Shown: positions 1 to 9,734 of the stretch, piece by piece
Layout: each line of letters begins with the position of its first letter
How positions within the stretch are numbered: the first letter of the stretch is position 1
Assembly: GCA_902576815.1 (NCBI GenBank)
Contig: CACGWQ010000004.1
Location: 22,798-86,797, forward strand
Source of the DNA: an uncultured Pelagibacteraceae bacterium
Lineage (GTDB): Bacteria > Pseudomonadota > Alphaproteobacteria > Pelagibacterales > Pelagibacteraceae
DNA length: 64,000 bases
Direction: 5' to 3'
Program-made: the position numbers and the translations under genes
Notes under the pieces: generated by a model
Told to the model about the DNA's origin: nothing
The model's input: the letters and a program-made list of their open reading frames with translations, nothing else
Databases searched by the model: none

Positions 1-39
1 CCTAAAAGAAAAAAACCAATTAAAACAAAAAAAGCATAA
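1..39 (+). CDS. 3' end of an upstream CDS (…PKRKKPIKTKKA*), Lys-rich tail, product unknown
   Basis: Open frame from base 1 to TAA at 37-39, one base before the ATG at 41. Confidence 0.35.
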   Translation, partial: PKRKKPIKTKKA

Positions 40-40
40 A

Positions 41-976
41 ATGAAAATTTTAGGAATAGGAAATGCAATTGTAGATGTAATTTGTAAAGTTGATGAAAAC
101 TTTATTAATCAAAATAGTCTTACAAAAGGAACAATGAAACTAATATTTGATGATAAAGAATTTCAATCAATGCTATCAAATTTAGATATTGAAAAAACGA
201 TATCAGGTGGCTCAGTTGCTAATTCTATAGTAGGATTATCACAATTGGGAAATAAAGTAGGTTTTATTGGAAAAGTTAGCGATGATAAATTAGGTATCAA
301 GTACGAAGAAGGTTTAAGAACAGAAAATGTTGAATATTTTTACACTAAAAAGAAAGAAGAATTACCAACTGGTACCTGTTTAATTTTAGTAACTCCAGAT
401 TCAGAGCGAACAATGTGTACATTTTTGGGAACAGCAGGAAAAATTAATGAAAGTGATTTTAGTACAGATGTTATAAAACAGTCTGAAATGATATTTCTAG
501 AAGGATACTTGTGGGACGAAGGTGAGCCTAAAAGAGCTTTTGAAAAGGCCATTAATAGCGCAAATAAAGTTACTATGTCTATGTCAGATCAATTTTGTGT
601 TGATAGACACAAGCCACATTTTTTAGATTTAGTAAAAAACAAATTAGACATCACATTTGCAAATGAACAAGAAATGATGTCATTGATAGATGCTAAAAAT
701 TTTAATGAAGTAATTGAGTTTGGTAAAAATTTAAAAAAGATGATTGTTATAACTCGAGGGGAAAAAGGAGCAATATCTATATTTGGCAATGAAGTAGCAG
801 AAAATGATGTTAAAAAAAATTTAAACATAAAAGATCTTACTGGAGCAGGTGATTTATTTGCAGCAGGTTTTTTACATGGATATTTGCATAATAAAAGTAT
901 GATGGAGTGTTTAGACAAAGGACGAGAAATGTCTTCAAAAGTTATTCAGCAAATAGGTGCAAGACTACAAGTTTAA
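41..976 (+). CDS. PfkB-family carbohydrate/adenosine kinase
   Basis: ORF track; N-terminal GNAIVDV, SGGSVANS, C-terminal DLTGAGDLFAAGFLHG signature of ribokinase/PfkB family. Confidence 0.9.
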   Translation: MKILGIGNAIVDVICKVDENFINQNSLTKGTMKLIFDDKEFQSMLSNLDIEKTISGGSVANSIVGLSQLGNKVGFIGKVSDDKLGIKYEEGLRTENVEYFYTKKKEELPTGTCLILVTPDSERTMCTFLGTAGKINESDFSTDVIKQSEMIFLEGYLWDEGEPKRAFEKAINSANKVTMSMSDQFCVDRHKPHFLDLVKNKLDITFANEQEMMSLIDAKNFNEVIEFGKNLKKMIVITRGEKGAISIFGNEVAENDVKKNLNIKDLTGAGDLFAAGFLHGYLHNKSMMECLDKGREMSSKVIQQIGARLQV

Positions 977-1584
977 TGGAAGAAAAAAATTTATATAAAC
1001 TTTTTCCGCAACCTGTTTTTAAGTTTAAATTGAATAACTATGAAGAGCATAATAAAGATTTACTAAAATATATTTATGATCTCTACAATAAAGATAAAAT
1101 AGGAGTTCAAAGATCAAACGTTAATGGTTGGCACTCAAAAAGTTTTATAATGAGCAAAAAGGATACTCCGCCTTTCAAGTTCTTTCAGGAAACAAAAAGA
1201 TATGTTTTAGAAGTCTTTAAAAAATATGGATGGAAGTACGATCCAAATAATGTAAGATTGACAGAAATGTGGGCAATCATTAATAAGAAAAATAATTTAA
1301 ATACAGCTCATACCCATCCAAATAATTATTTGAGTGCAGCATATTATGTAAAGGTTTCAAAAAATTGTGGAACAATAAAATTCTTAAATCCTAATTCTAT
1401 TTCTAGAGAGAGACATCCATTAATTGAAAAAGATACAGATTTGAATAAGAACACTGTTGAAATTACACCCAATGAAGGTGATTTATTAATATTTCCAGCC
1501 TATTTAACACACTCTGTTAATAGAAATATGTCCGAGGAGGATAGAGTCGTGATTAGTTTTAACATAGATATATTAAAGTCATAA
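976..1584 (+). CDS. putative 2OG-Fe(II) oxygenase (TIGR02466-like)
   Basis: ATG at 976 overlaps the TAA of the kinase; HTHPNNYLSAAYYVK…GDLLIFPAYLTHSV motif (iron/2OG binding H…H). ORF-track start at 907 is upstream of the likely start. Confidence 0.75.
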   Translation: MEEKNLYKLFPQPVFKFKLNNYEEHNKDLLKYIYDLYNKDKIGVQRSNVNGWHSKSFIMSKKDTPPFKFFQETKRYVLEVFKKYGWKYDPNNVRLTEMWAIINKKNNLNTAHTHPNNYLSAAYYVKVSKNCGTIKFLNPNSISRERHPLIEKDTDLNKNTVEITPNEGDLLIFPAYLTHSVNRNMSEEDRVVISFNIDILKS

Positions 1585-1701
1585 CTCTTTTAACTTTGTA
1601 TTTCTTTTATAACTACCTTTCCCCTTTTTGGGTCTCACTACCTTATGTTTAAATTTTTTTGTAAATAATTCTTTAGCAATTTTATTTTTTTTCTTTCTCA
1701 A
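1579..1701 (-). CDS. ArfA-like alternative ribosome-rescue factor, 40 aa (MRKKKNKIAKELFTKKFKHKVVRPKKGKGSYKRNTKLKEL)
   Basis: Manual translation; TTG start overlaps the TGA of the upstream regulator (TTGA); LF…KxVxxKKGKGSYxR core resembles the ArfA family motif; absent from ORF track because of length and start codon. Confidence 0.7.
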   Translation of the reverse strand: MRKKKNKIAKELFTKKFKHKVVRPKKGKGSYKRNTKLKEL

Positions 1702-2255
1702 TTGATTAAGTATCCAACTCTATTGCGTAATAAAAATTTTTTATCATCAAATTTATCAAATATTTTTTTTTTTAATCTATGAATGTGAGTTTCAACAGTA
1801 TGCGTTTCAAGATCATCTTTGTATCTCCAAACATTTTTTTGTAATTCCTTGATTGTTGCATTTTTATTTTCTTTCAAAAAAAGCAAGATATTTAACTCTT
1901 TTTCAGTTAATTTTACTTTTTGTTTTTTAAAAATTAAATTTCTAGAATTTATATCCAATACATATTTTCCTAATTTTGAACTTGAATTTTTTTCAAATTT
2001 GTATTTTAAAATTGAAATATTTATTTGCTCTAGAATCTTAAAAATTGTCTGTGGCTTTTTATCTAAAAGAATATGATTTTTAAAGTTCAGTCTTTTGGAG
2101 GAAATTATTAAAGTTTCTTTTGACAAAATACTATTGTATTTTGTTAATTCATTTGCTTTAACGTTAATAAATTTATAGTTAAAATCATCCGATAATTCTT
2201 CAAATATTGCATAAAGGACTGGTAAATTATAAACTAATATATTAGGAAGACTCAT
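1698..2255 (-). CDS. OmpR/PhoB-type winged-helix transcriptional regulator with degenerate receiver domain
   Basis: C-terminal KLTEKELNILLFLKENKNATIKELQKNVW…HTVETHIHRLKKKI…RVGYLIN matches Trans_reg_C; ATG at 2255 preferred over TTG at 2261. Confidence 0.8.
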   Translation of the reverse strand: MSLPNILVYNLPVLYAIFEELSDDFNYKFINVKANELTKYNSILSKETLIISSKRLNFKNHILLDKKPQTIFKILEQINISILKYKFEKNSSSKLGKYVLDINSRNLIFKKQKVKLTEKELNILLFLKENKNATIKELQKNVWRYKDDLETHTVETHIHRLKKKIFDKFDDKKFLLRNRVGYLIN

Positions 2256-2261
2256 TACCAA

Positions 2262-2750
2262 ATGTTAATTAAGTTGAAAGACAAAAACAAGCTTATTGTA
2301 GATGAATTTATATTTAAATGTTGTATTGGTAAAAAAGGTCTAACCAATTTTAAGAAAGAGGGCGATTTAAAAACACCAAAAGGTACATTTAATTTAGGGT
2401 CTTTATTTTACAAATATAAAGCTGATATAAAACATAGTTCTTTGAAAAAAATAAAAATAAAAAGAAATATGGGTTGGTGTAATGATGTTAAAAGTAAACA
2501 ATATAATAAACTTGTTGAAATTTCAAAAGAAGAAAGTTTAGAAAAGCTATTTAGAAAAGATTATAAATATGATTTGATGATACCTATAGAGTATAACTAT
2601 AAAAAAGTTGTTGCAAATAAAGGTAGTGCGATTTTCTTGCATTTAACTAAGAATTATAACGGAACTGCTGGATGTATTGCTTTGAAAAAAAGAGATTTTT
2701 TAATAATGATAAAAATATTAGATAAAAGAAACCAAATCCTTATCAACTAA
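2262..2750 (+). CDS. L,D-transpeptidase (YkuD) family protein
   Basis: GKKGLTNFKKEGDLKTPKGTF… and HLTKNYNGTAGCIAL catalytic HxxxxxxGxxGC-like motif. Confidence 0.75.
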   Translation: MLIKLKDKNKLIVDEFIFKCCIGKKGLTNFKKEGDLKTPKGTFNLGSLFYKYKADIKHSSLKKIKIKRNMGWCNDVKSKQYNKLVEISKEESLEKLFRKDYKYDLMIPIEYNYKKVVANKGSAIFLHLTKNYNGTAGCIALKKRDFLIMIKILDKRNQILIN

Positions 2751-3409
2751 TTTCTTTCTCCAAATATTTTAGAACCAATTCTAAGATACGTAGATTTATA
2801 ATTCAAAGCATCTAAATAATCATTAGACATTCCCATACTTATTTGACTAATATTATATTTGATACTGATTTCTGACATTTTTGAAAAATAAGCAGAGGAT
2901 TTTTTATTAAATGGTGGAATACACATTATACCTATCACATCTAAGTTGAGACTTTTACAAAAATTATAAAATGCTCCAATTTTATCTTCATTAACACCAG
3001 ACTTTTGTTCTTCTTTCCCAATATTAATTTGAATAAAAACTTTTATATTTTTTTTTTGTTGTTCGCACTCTTTTGCTATCTTTAAAGCTAATTTCTCGCT
3101 ATCAAGAGAGTGAATATAATCAAATAGACTTACTGCTTGTTTTACTTTGTTAGTTTGTAGTCTTCCAATCATGTGAAGTTTTATTTTATTATTCTTTTTT
3201 TTTATATCATTCCATTTTTCAAATGCCTCTTGAACTTTATTTTCACCAAAATCTTCGTGACCATAATCTATCAAATGAGAAATATAAGTAATACTAAATG
3301 TTTTTGAAACGGCTATTATTTTTGGATTATATTGATTAATGTTTATTTCTGATATTTTTTTTTTTATTTTATTATTAATTTCAATTAAGTTCTGTATGGT
3401 AAAATGCAT
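2747..3409 (-). CDS. YggS-family pyridoxal phosphate homeostasis protein
   Basis: IIAVSKTF, FGENKVQEA, HMIGRLQTNKV, ISMGMSNDYLDAL, LRIGSKIFGER motifs. Confidence 0.92.
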   Translation of the reverse strand: MHFTIQNLIEINNKIKKKISEININQYNPKIIAVSKTFSITYISHLIDYGHEDFGENKVQEAFEKWNDIKKKNNKIKLHMIGRLQTNKVKQAVSLFDYIHSLDSEKLALKIAKECEQQKKNIKVFIQINIGKEEQKSGVNEDKIGAFYNFCKSLNLDVIGIMCIPPFNKKSSAYFSKMSEISIKYNISQISMGMSNDYLDALNYKSTYLRIGSKIFGERN

Positions 3410-3964
3410 AAATTTTTAAAAAAATATTATTTTATTAACAAGTTTGATCCTACTGAACTTAATTTACTAAATAAAGATATAATTTTAATTTACAGGAATT
3501 ATAATATTAAGGTAAAAACAAAAAATATAATTAATCTTAAAAAATATTGTAAAAAGAACAGAAGAATCCTCTTAATTTCTAATGATTTTAAAATGGCATT
3601 AAGTTTAGATTTAGATGGAGTTTATTTACCTTCATTTAACAAGGAAATAAAATTTAATAATTTTGCAATCAAAAAGAAATTTAGAATTTTAGGATCTGCT
3701 CATAACTACAAAGAGATAAGAATAAAAGAAGCACAAAAAGTAAATGAAATATTTATTTCATCTCTTTTTAAAAAGAAAAGTACTTTCTTAGGTTTTAATA
3801 AGTTCAATATTTTAAATAAATTAACCAATAAAAAAATTATTGCCCTTGGAGGTATAAATAGCAAAAATATTAAGCTTTTAAAACTTTTGAAAGTGAGAGG
3901 GTATGCTGGAATTAGTTTTTTTCAAAAAAAAAAGGGGGGCCGAAACCCCCCTTTTAATAAGTAA
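3404..3964 (+). CDS. thiamine phosphate synthase-like (ThiE/TenI) protein
   Basis: DGVYLPSFN…ILGSAHNYKEIRIKEA…IALGGINSKNI…GYAGISFF. Confidence 0.7.
   Translation: MHKFLKKYYFINKFDPTELNLLNKDIILIYRNYNIKVKTKNIINLKKYCKKNRRILLISNDFKMALSLDLDGVYLPSFNKEIKFNNFAIKKKFRILGSAHNYKEIRIKEAQKVNEIFISSLFKKKSTFLGFNKFNILNKLTNKKIIALGGINSKNIKLLKLLKVRGYAGISFFQKKKGGRNPPFNK
3930..3955 (-). terminator. strong intrinsic terminator, best oriented for the porin gene (minus strand)
   Basis: Perfect 10-bp stem AAAAGGGGGG/CCCCCCTTTT with 6-nt loop; minus strand has a ~10-nt T tract. Confidence 0.85.
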
Positions 3965-3979
3965 TCTAAATAAACTTAT

Positions 3980-4951
3980 TTAGAATGCAAAACTTACTGA
4001 TACTTCATAACCTTCTTCATCGTTACTTGAATTACCAGCTACGTTATCAGTTGAGTTAAATGCACCACCAAATGTCATTGATCCCATTGTGTAAGAAACA
4101 CTGAAACCTGATGACTCTTGGTCAACTAATGAAGTATTACCGTATTCATATTCATGAATACCGTAACTGACTGATAGATCATCGCTAACTGCGTAAGAAG
4201 CAGAATAAGCTAAAGTATCAGCATCACTAGTTACGCCACCTTGAACATCAGACTCTGCAGTTTGATATCCAACTGTTACTGGTCCATAAGCATATGTAAT
4301 GAACATAGTTTCTTGTTCATCAAATGCTGCAGAAGTTTCTTTGTTTTCACCTTCTGCGTAACCAATTGTTAATCCTTCTACACCTGTGTATGTAACACCA
4401 AAGTCAGAATATGACTCTACTACACCAGCTTCTTGGTTGTAGTATGATGCATATACACTTATAGAATCCGCGAAAGTGTTTGAGTAACTAAACATATCGT
4501 TTCCACCACCATCATCAGCAGCAGCACCGTTGTTATTTAGCACATCCCATACTTCTTCATAAGCGTGTGGCATCATATCATCATATTTTCCAACAGCTGT
4601 ACTTCCGCCGTGACCAGCGAATGTTATTGTACCCATTTCATTCATATCGATTGAGATAGAGTGCGAGTCAAATGGACCGCCATCCATTGCACCTTGATCT
4701 AACTCAAAGCTTGTTGACACAGTCATACCGTTATCCATTTCACCTGATGCAGTAAAAGTTACACTGTTACCCATTGTGAAACCGTTACCAGATGTATTTG
4801 ACAACGCTGTTGCAGCACTATCAGGATATGTCTCAGAAATGCTTGTTAAACCGATAGATGAACTACCAGAAACAGACATGTCTGCCATAGCTGATGTAGC
4901 TACTAGGGAACCTGCAAGAGCAGTTAACCCTACTTTTTTTAGTTTGTTCAT
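3980..4951 (-). CDS. outer-membrane porin (Gram-negative porin family)
   Basis: Signal peptide MNKLKKVGLTALAGSLVATSAMA; alternating amphipathic strands; acidic; C-terminal EVSVSFAF aromatic end. Confidence 0.88.
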   Translation of the reverse strand: MNKLKKVGLTALAGSLVATSAMADMSVSGSSSIGLTSISETYPDSAATALSNTSGNGFTMGNSVTFTASGEMDNGMTVSTSFELDQGAMDGGPFDSHSISIDMNEMGTITFAGHGGSTAVGKYDDMMPHAYEEVWDVLNNNGAAADDGGGNDMFSYSNTFADSISVYASYYNQEAGVVESYSDFGVTYTGVEGLTIGYAEGENKETSAAFDEQETMFITYAYGPVTVGYQTAESDVQGGVTSDADTLAYSASYAVSDDLSVSYGIHEYEYGNTSLVDQESSGFSVSYTMGSMTFGGAFNSTDNVAGNSSNDEEGYEVSVSFAF

Positions 4952-5172
4952 ATTTATACTCCTTATGTATATAATTAATTATAAACATTGCCAAATTACC
5001 AAAAAAATGTTGGAATTCTTGATTTTTTCATAGAATTACCAAATTAATGTGTATGTGTTGTATTTATGCATCACTTTTTACACTTATTATCCTTACCCTT
5101 TTCGATGTATTTAAAATATAAAATTGAAATTTAAGTTTAAATATTAGCAAATCGTATGTAATTAACACTATC

Positions 5173-5733
5173 ATGCAAAACAAATTAACATCAATTATAG
5201 TAGGATTTTTAATAATTCTTTTCCTAAACTCTTGTGCAGGCTTCAAACCAGGAGATGCTCGTAAAAACCCCCCAGATCCCAGAGAAAGGGTAAAAAGAAA
5301 TATTGAAGAAGGAAGAGGTTTTAGATTGATGGACTCTATAAACACTAGCGGAACAAATTTTGAATTTGCAACTTCAAACGAGTTATGGAGAGCAAGCTTG
5401 GATACCATTGATTTCATGCCTTTAGCTTTAGCAAATTATAGTGGAGGAATTTTAGTTACAGATTGGTATTCAGATGGTGGGAATAATAATGAGTCAATAA
5501 AAATTTCAATTCGTTTTTTATCGAATGAAGTTAGAGCTGATGCGCTAGACATAAAGATCTTTTACAAACAATGTTCAAGTGTTTCACAATGCTCTGTTAG
5601 TGAAAGAGGTGGGCAGATAGAAAAAGAATTAAAAACAAAAATTTTAAGACAAGCAGCTATTTATGTAAAAATTAAAGAAGAAAACAAGGAATTCAAAGAA
5701 TACGAAGGTAGACTTGAAACCCCAGGTGATTAA
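5173..5733 (+). CDS. DUF3576-like lipoprotein
   Basis: Lipobox [27 protein letters not shown] region typical of DUF3576. Confidence 0.75.
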   Translation: MQNKLTSIIVGFLIILFLNSCAGFKPGDARKNPPDPRERVKRNIEEGRGFRLMDSINTSGTNFEFATSNELWRASLDTIDFMPLALANYSGGILVTDWYSDGGNNNESIKISIRFLSNEVRADALDIKIFYKQCSSVSQCSVSERGGQIEKELKTKILRQAAIYVKIKEENKEFKEYEGRLETPGD

Positions 5734-5750
5734 GTGCAAAATCTTTTAAA

Positions 5751-8294
5751 GTGGAAAGATACAATTTTAAAACTGTAGAAAGAAAATGGCAAAATTTATG
5801 GGAGAAAAATAATTTTTTTTCTACCAAGCTAGATAAGACAAAGAAAAAATTTTATTGTCTTGAAATGTTTCCGTATCCATCAGGAAAAATTCATATGGGA
5901 CATGTTCGAAATTATACAATTGGTGACGTATTATCTAGATATAAAACTTTGGAGGGTTTCAATGTATTGCATCCAATGGGATGGGATGCTTTTGGTATGC
6001 CTGCAGAAAATGCAGCCAGAGATAATAATTTAGATCCAAAAGATTGGACAAACTCAAATATCGACACAATGAAAAAACAGCTAAAAAAACTTGGATTATC
6101 TATAGATTGGGATCGCGAAATTTCAACATGTTCAGAAGATTACTACAAACATCAACAAACTTTTTTTCTAGAACTTCTTGAAAAAAAACTGGTCTACAGA
6201 AAAGAAAATTATGTTAATTGGGATCCAATAGATGAAACAGTTCTTGCAAATGAGCAAGTGATAGATGGAAAAGGATGGAGGTCAGGTGCTGTAGTTGAAA
6301 GAAAAAAATTAAGTCAATGGTTTTTCAACATTTCAAAATTTTCACAAGATTTATTAGATGGTTTAGAAAAATTAGATACATGGCCTAATAAAGTAAAAAC
6401 TATGCAAAAAAATTGGATTGGTAAATCATTTGGATGTGAAATAGAGTTTAAAGTTGAGGGAAATCTTCCAGTTGAAAAGATTAAATGTTTTACTACCAGA
6501 CCGGATACACTTTTTGGATTTTCTTTTTTAGCACTATCAGTTGATCATGAGGTATCAAAATACTTCATAGATGATGAGGAATTCATTAAATTTAAAGAAG
6601 AGTGTTCGAAAATGGGTACCACTGAAGAGGCTATAGCAGTTGGGGAAAAGATAGGCTTTAAAACTGGTCTTGAGGCCATAAATCCTTTAAAACCAAATGA
6701 AAAGGTACCGATTTATTTCGCTAATTTCGTTTTAATGGATTATGGATTTGGAGCAGTATTTGGCTGTCCAGCACATGATCAAAGAGACTTCGATTTTGCT
6801 AAGAAATATAAACTTGATATCAAAACAGTTGTAAGACCTTTTGATAAAGATGATACATTTAAAGTAGATGACGAATCCTATCCTGGTGCAGGAATATTAA
6901 TAAATTCAGAATTTCTAAATGGTCTTGAAGCTCCGAAAGATTCGGTCACCAAAACTATAGAAATATTAGAGAAGAAAAAATTGGGCAATAAACAAATTAA
7001 TTATAGACTAAAAGACTGGGGTGTTTCTAGGCAAAGATACTGGGGTTGTCCTATACCAATAGTTTATGATGAAAAAGGAAAAATACATCCAGTTCCTAAA
7101 TCTATGTTGCCAGTAAAATTACCAGAAAATATAGACCTTAATGTCAAAGGTAATCCTCTAGATAATCAAAAATCATGGAAGGAAGTGACTATAGATGGGA
7201 AAAAGTACACAAGAGAAACTGATACACTTGATACCTTTGTATGTTCATCCTGGTATTATTTAAGATTTTGCTCTCCTAATGAGAGAAGCTATGGTTTTAA
7301 AAAAGAAGAAATAGATTATTGGATGCCAGTCGATCAATATATAGGTGGAGTTGAGCATGCAATATTGCATTTATTGTACTCAAGATTTTTTACAAGAGCG
7401 ATAAATTATGAAAACAAAAATTTTAACGTAACTGAACCATTTAAAAGTTTATTCACTCAAGGCATGGTGTGTCATGAGACTTATAAGGATAAGGATAATA
7501 ATTGGTTAAGTCCCGATCAGGTAGAAAAAGTTAATAACAAATACTTTATTAAGGGTAGAAATAATGAAATTGTAAAAGTGGGGCCCTCAGAGTCAATGTC
7601 TAAATCAAAAAAAAATGTAATTGATCCTGAATTTATAATTGAAAATTATGGTGCTGACTCTGTTAGACTATTTATTTTATCAGACAGTCCTCCGGAAAAA
7701 GATGTACAATGGTCAGAACAAGGAATGGTGTCTTCGTATAAGTTTATTCAAAAATTATGGACGTTGCATAATGAAATAATGATAAATATAAAAAAAGAAA
7801 ATTTAGGTGAAATCGATTTAAAAATTGAAAAATTTACTAACCAGACGATAGCAAAGATAACTAATAATTTAGATAAATTTAATTATAATGTAATTATAGC
7901 AAATATGTACGAAACATATAATTATTTAGCTAATTATATAAAAAATAGTAAAAATATAAAAAATTTATCTGAAAATTATAAGAAAATACTAATTTGTTTT
8001 TCACCTATAATACCTCATTTCTCAAGTGAATGTTTAAGTGATCTTGGTAGCGAAGGTAATTTGAATTGGCCAAAATATGATGAAAATCTTTTAGAAAACG
8101 ATAAAATTAATGTTGTTATACAAATAAATGGAAAAAAAAGGACTGTTTTAAACGTGAACAAAGGTATTGAAGAAACAAAACTTTTGGAAACTGTAAAAAA
8201 AGATAAAATGACAAGTAAATATTTAATTAATATTAGTATAAAAAAAATTATCTATATCCAAGATAGGTTAATGAATATTTTAATAAATGATTAG
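5751..8294 (+). CDS. leuS: leucyl-tRNA synthetase
   Basis: [28 protein letters not shown], 847 aa. Confidence 0.98.
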   Translation: MERYNFKTVERKWQNLWEKNNFFSTKLDKTKKKFYCLEMFPYPSGKIHMGHVRNYTIGDVLSRYKTLEGFNVLHPMGWDAFGMPAENAARDNNLDPKDWTNSNIDTMKKQLKKLGLSIDWDREISTCSEDYYKHQQTFFLELLEKKLVYRKENYVNWDPIDETVLANEQVIDGKGWRSGAVVERKKLSQWFFNISKFSQDLLDGLEKLDTWPNKVKTMQKNWIGKSFGCEIEFKVEGNLPVEKIKCFTTRPDTLFGFSFLALSVDHEVSKYFIDDEEFIKFKEECSKMGTTEEAIAVGEKIGFKTGLEAINPLKPNEKVPIYFANFVLMDYGFGAVFGCPAHDQRDFDFAKKYKLDIKTVVRPFDKDDTFKVDDESYPGAGILINSEFLNGLEAPKDSVTKTIEILEKKKLGNKQINYRLKDWGVSRQRYWGCPIPIVYDEKGKIHPVPKSMLPVKLPENIDLNVKGNPLDNQKSWKEVTIDGKKYTRETDTLDTFVCSSWYYLRFCSPNERSYGFKKEEIDYWMPVDQYIGGVEHAILHLLYSRFFTRAINYENKNFNVTEPFKSLFTQGMVCHETYKDKDNNWLSPDQVEKVNNKYFIKGRNNEIVKVGPSESMSKSKKNVIDPEFIIENYGADSVRLFILSDSPPEKDVQWSEQGMVSSYKFIQKLWTLHNEIMINIKKENLGEIDLKIEKFTNQTIAKITNNLDKFNYNVIIANMYETYNYLANYIKNSKNIKNLSENYKKILICFSPIIPHFSSECLSDLGSEGNLNWPKYDENLLENDKINVVIQINGKKRTVLNVNKGIEETKLLETVKKDKMTSKYLINISIKKIIYIQDRLMNILIND

Positions 8295-8760
8295 ATTTAT
8301 AAATACAATATTTGTTTTATTATTTATTACAAGTTGTGGGTATAGTCCAATGTTAGCGGGAAAGGATTATCCTTTTATTATAAATGATATAAAAGTCGAA
8401 GGAAACAAAAGAAAAGTTAATTCTTTACTTATAAATAATTTAAAAAATTCTATAAGCAAAAGAGATAAGGGAGAAGCTATCAATAAAATTAAATATGACT
8501 TGGAAATTATTACCAACTTTTCAAGATCAGTAATTTCTAGCGACTCGAAAGGTGATCCAACTACTTTTGAGCAAAATATTGAGGTTGAAGTTATAATTTT
8601 TAAAGATGGAAACATGTTGAAGGAAGTTACTATAAAAAAGAAAAATACTTATAATAATTTAGAGGATAAATTTGAACTAGAAAAATACGAAGATAATTTA
8701 ATAGAAAATTTGTGTTATAATATTGCCGATAGAATAATGACGATTCTTTCAAATGTTTAA
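8287..8760 (+). CDS. lptE: LPS-assembly lipoprotein LptE
   Basis: Lipobox ITSCGYSPM; position leuS-lptE-holA. Confidence 0.85.
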   Translation: MIRFINTIFVLLFITSCGYSPMLAGKDYPFIINDIKVEGNKRKVNSLLINNLKNSISKRDKGEAINKIKYDLEIITNFSRSVISSDSKGDPTTFEQNIEVEVIIFKDGNMLKEVTIKKKNTYNNLEDKFELEKYEDNLIENLCYNIADRIMTILSNV

Positions 8761-9734
8761 TGATATATAAACCACATGAAATAAGTAATAAATCTATTAC
8801 AAAGGGCATATTATTATTACACGGCCTTAATGAAGGGTACAAAATTGAAATAATTAAATCACTATGTGAGGCTAGAAAGAATTCTGAAATAATAAAATAT
8901 GAGGAAAATGAAGCAATAAGTAACAAAGAGAATGTTTTTAAGGAATTGAATAACCAATCTTTATTTATTCAAGAAAAAACAATTATAATAAGTAGAATTT
9001 CTAATAAATTTTATAATTTTGTTGAAGATATTAAAGATCTAAATTTTAATAATATATTGATAATTCTAAATTCAGATAGTTTAGAAAAAAAATCAAAATT
9101 AAGGCAATTGATTGAAAAGCATAAATTGCACTCATGTATTGCTTTTTATGAAGATAATGCCGATACGTTATTAAGAATTATTGATAAACGATTAAATGAA
9201 AATAAAATTAAATTATCAAATGAAAGTAAATCATTAATTATTGAAAGAAGTAGTGGCGATAGAATAAATCTATTAAATGAATTAGATAAAATAATAAACT
9301 TAAGTTTAACAAAAAGTAAGATTGAAATAGATGATGTTATGCAATTAAGTAACATGAGTAGTGATTACAGTGTTTTTGAATTAGTTGAGAATTATTTATC
9401 AAAAAATAAGAAAAAAATAGCAAAAATATTAAATGAAAGTAATTATAAAAATGAGGACTGCGTATTAATAACAAGAACACTATTAAATAGATTAAAGAGA
9501 TTATTAAAATTATCATCAAACTTCGAAAAAAATAACAATGTTAGCTTAACAATATCAACTTTTAAACCACCAATTTTTTGGAAAGAAAAGGAAATTGTTG
9601 CAAAACAAATACGTTTATGGGACTCAAAAAATATAAGAGAAAAAATATATGAAATTTACGATTTAGAAATAAATATTAAAAAAAATACTTATAATTCTTT
9701 TAATATTCTCTCAGATTTTGTTTTAAATTTTTAG
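8760..9734 (+). CDS. holA: DNA polymerase III subunit delta
   Basis: LLLHGLNEGYKIEII…FELVENYLSKNKKK; synteny with leuS-lptE. Confidence 0.88.
   Translation: MIYKPHEISNKSITKGILLLHGLNEGYKIEIIKSLCEARKNSEIIKYEENEAISNKENVFKELNNQSLFIQEKTIIISRISNKFYNFVEDIKDLNFNNILIILNSDSLEKKSKLRQLIEKHKLHSCIAFYEDNADTLLRIIDKRLNENKIKLSNESKSLIIERSSGDRINLLNELDKIINLSLTKSKIEIDDVMQLSNMSSDYSVFELVENYLSKNKKKIAKILNESNYKNEDCVLITRTLLNRLKRLLKLSSNFEKNNNVSLTISTFKPPIFWKEKEIVAKQIRLWDSKNIREKIYEIYDLEINIKKNTYNSFNILSDFVLNF

Noticed and set aside
589-918. Minus-strand ORF of 109 aa inside the PfkB kinase gene
   Set aside because: Antisense shadow ORF of a well-supported conserved gene; no family features.
4776-5033. Plus-strand ORF overlapping the porin N-terminus and upstream region
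   Set aside because: Antisense to the porin signal peptide region; no RBS or recognisable domain.
5064-5417. Minus-strand 117-aa ORF overlapping the DUF3576-like gene
   Set aside because: Mostly antisense to a supported lipoprotein gene.
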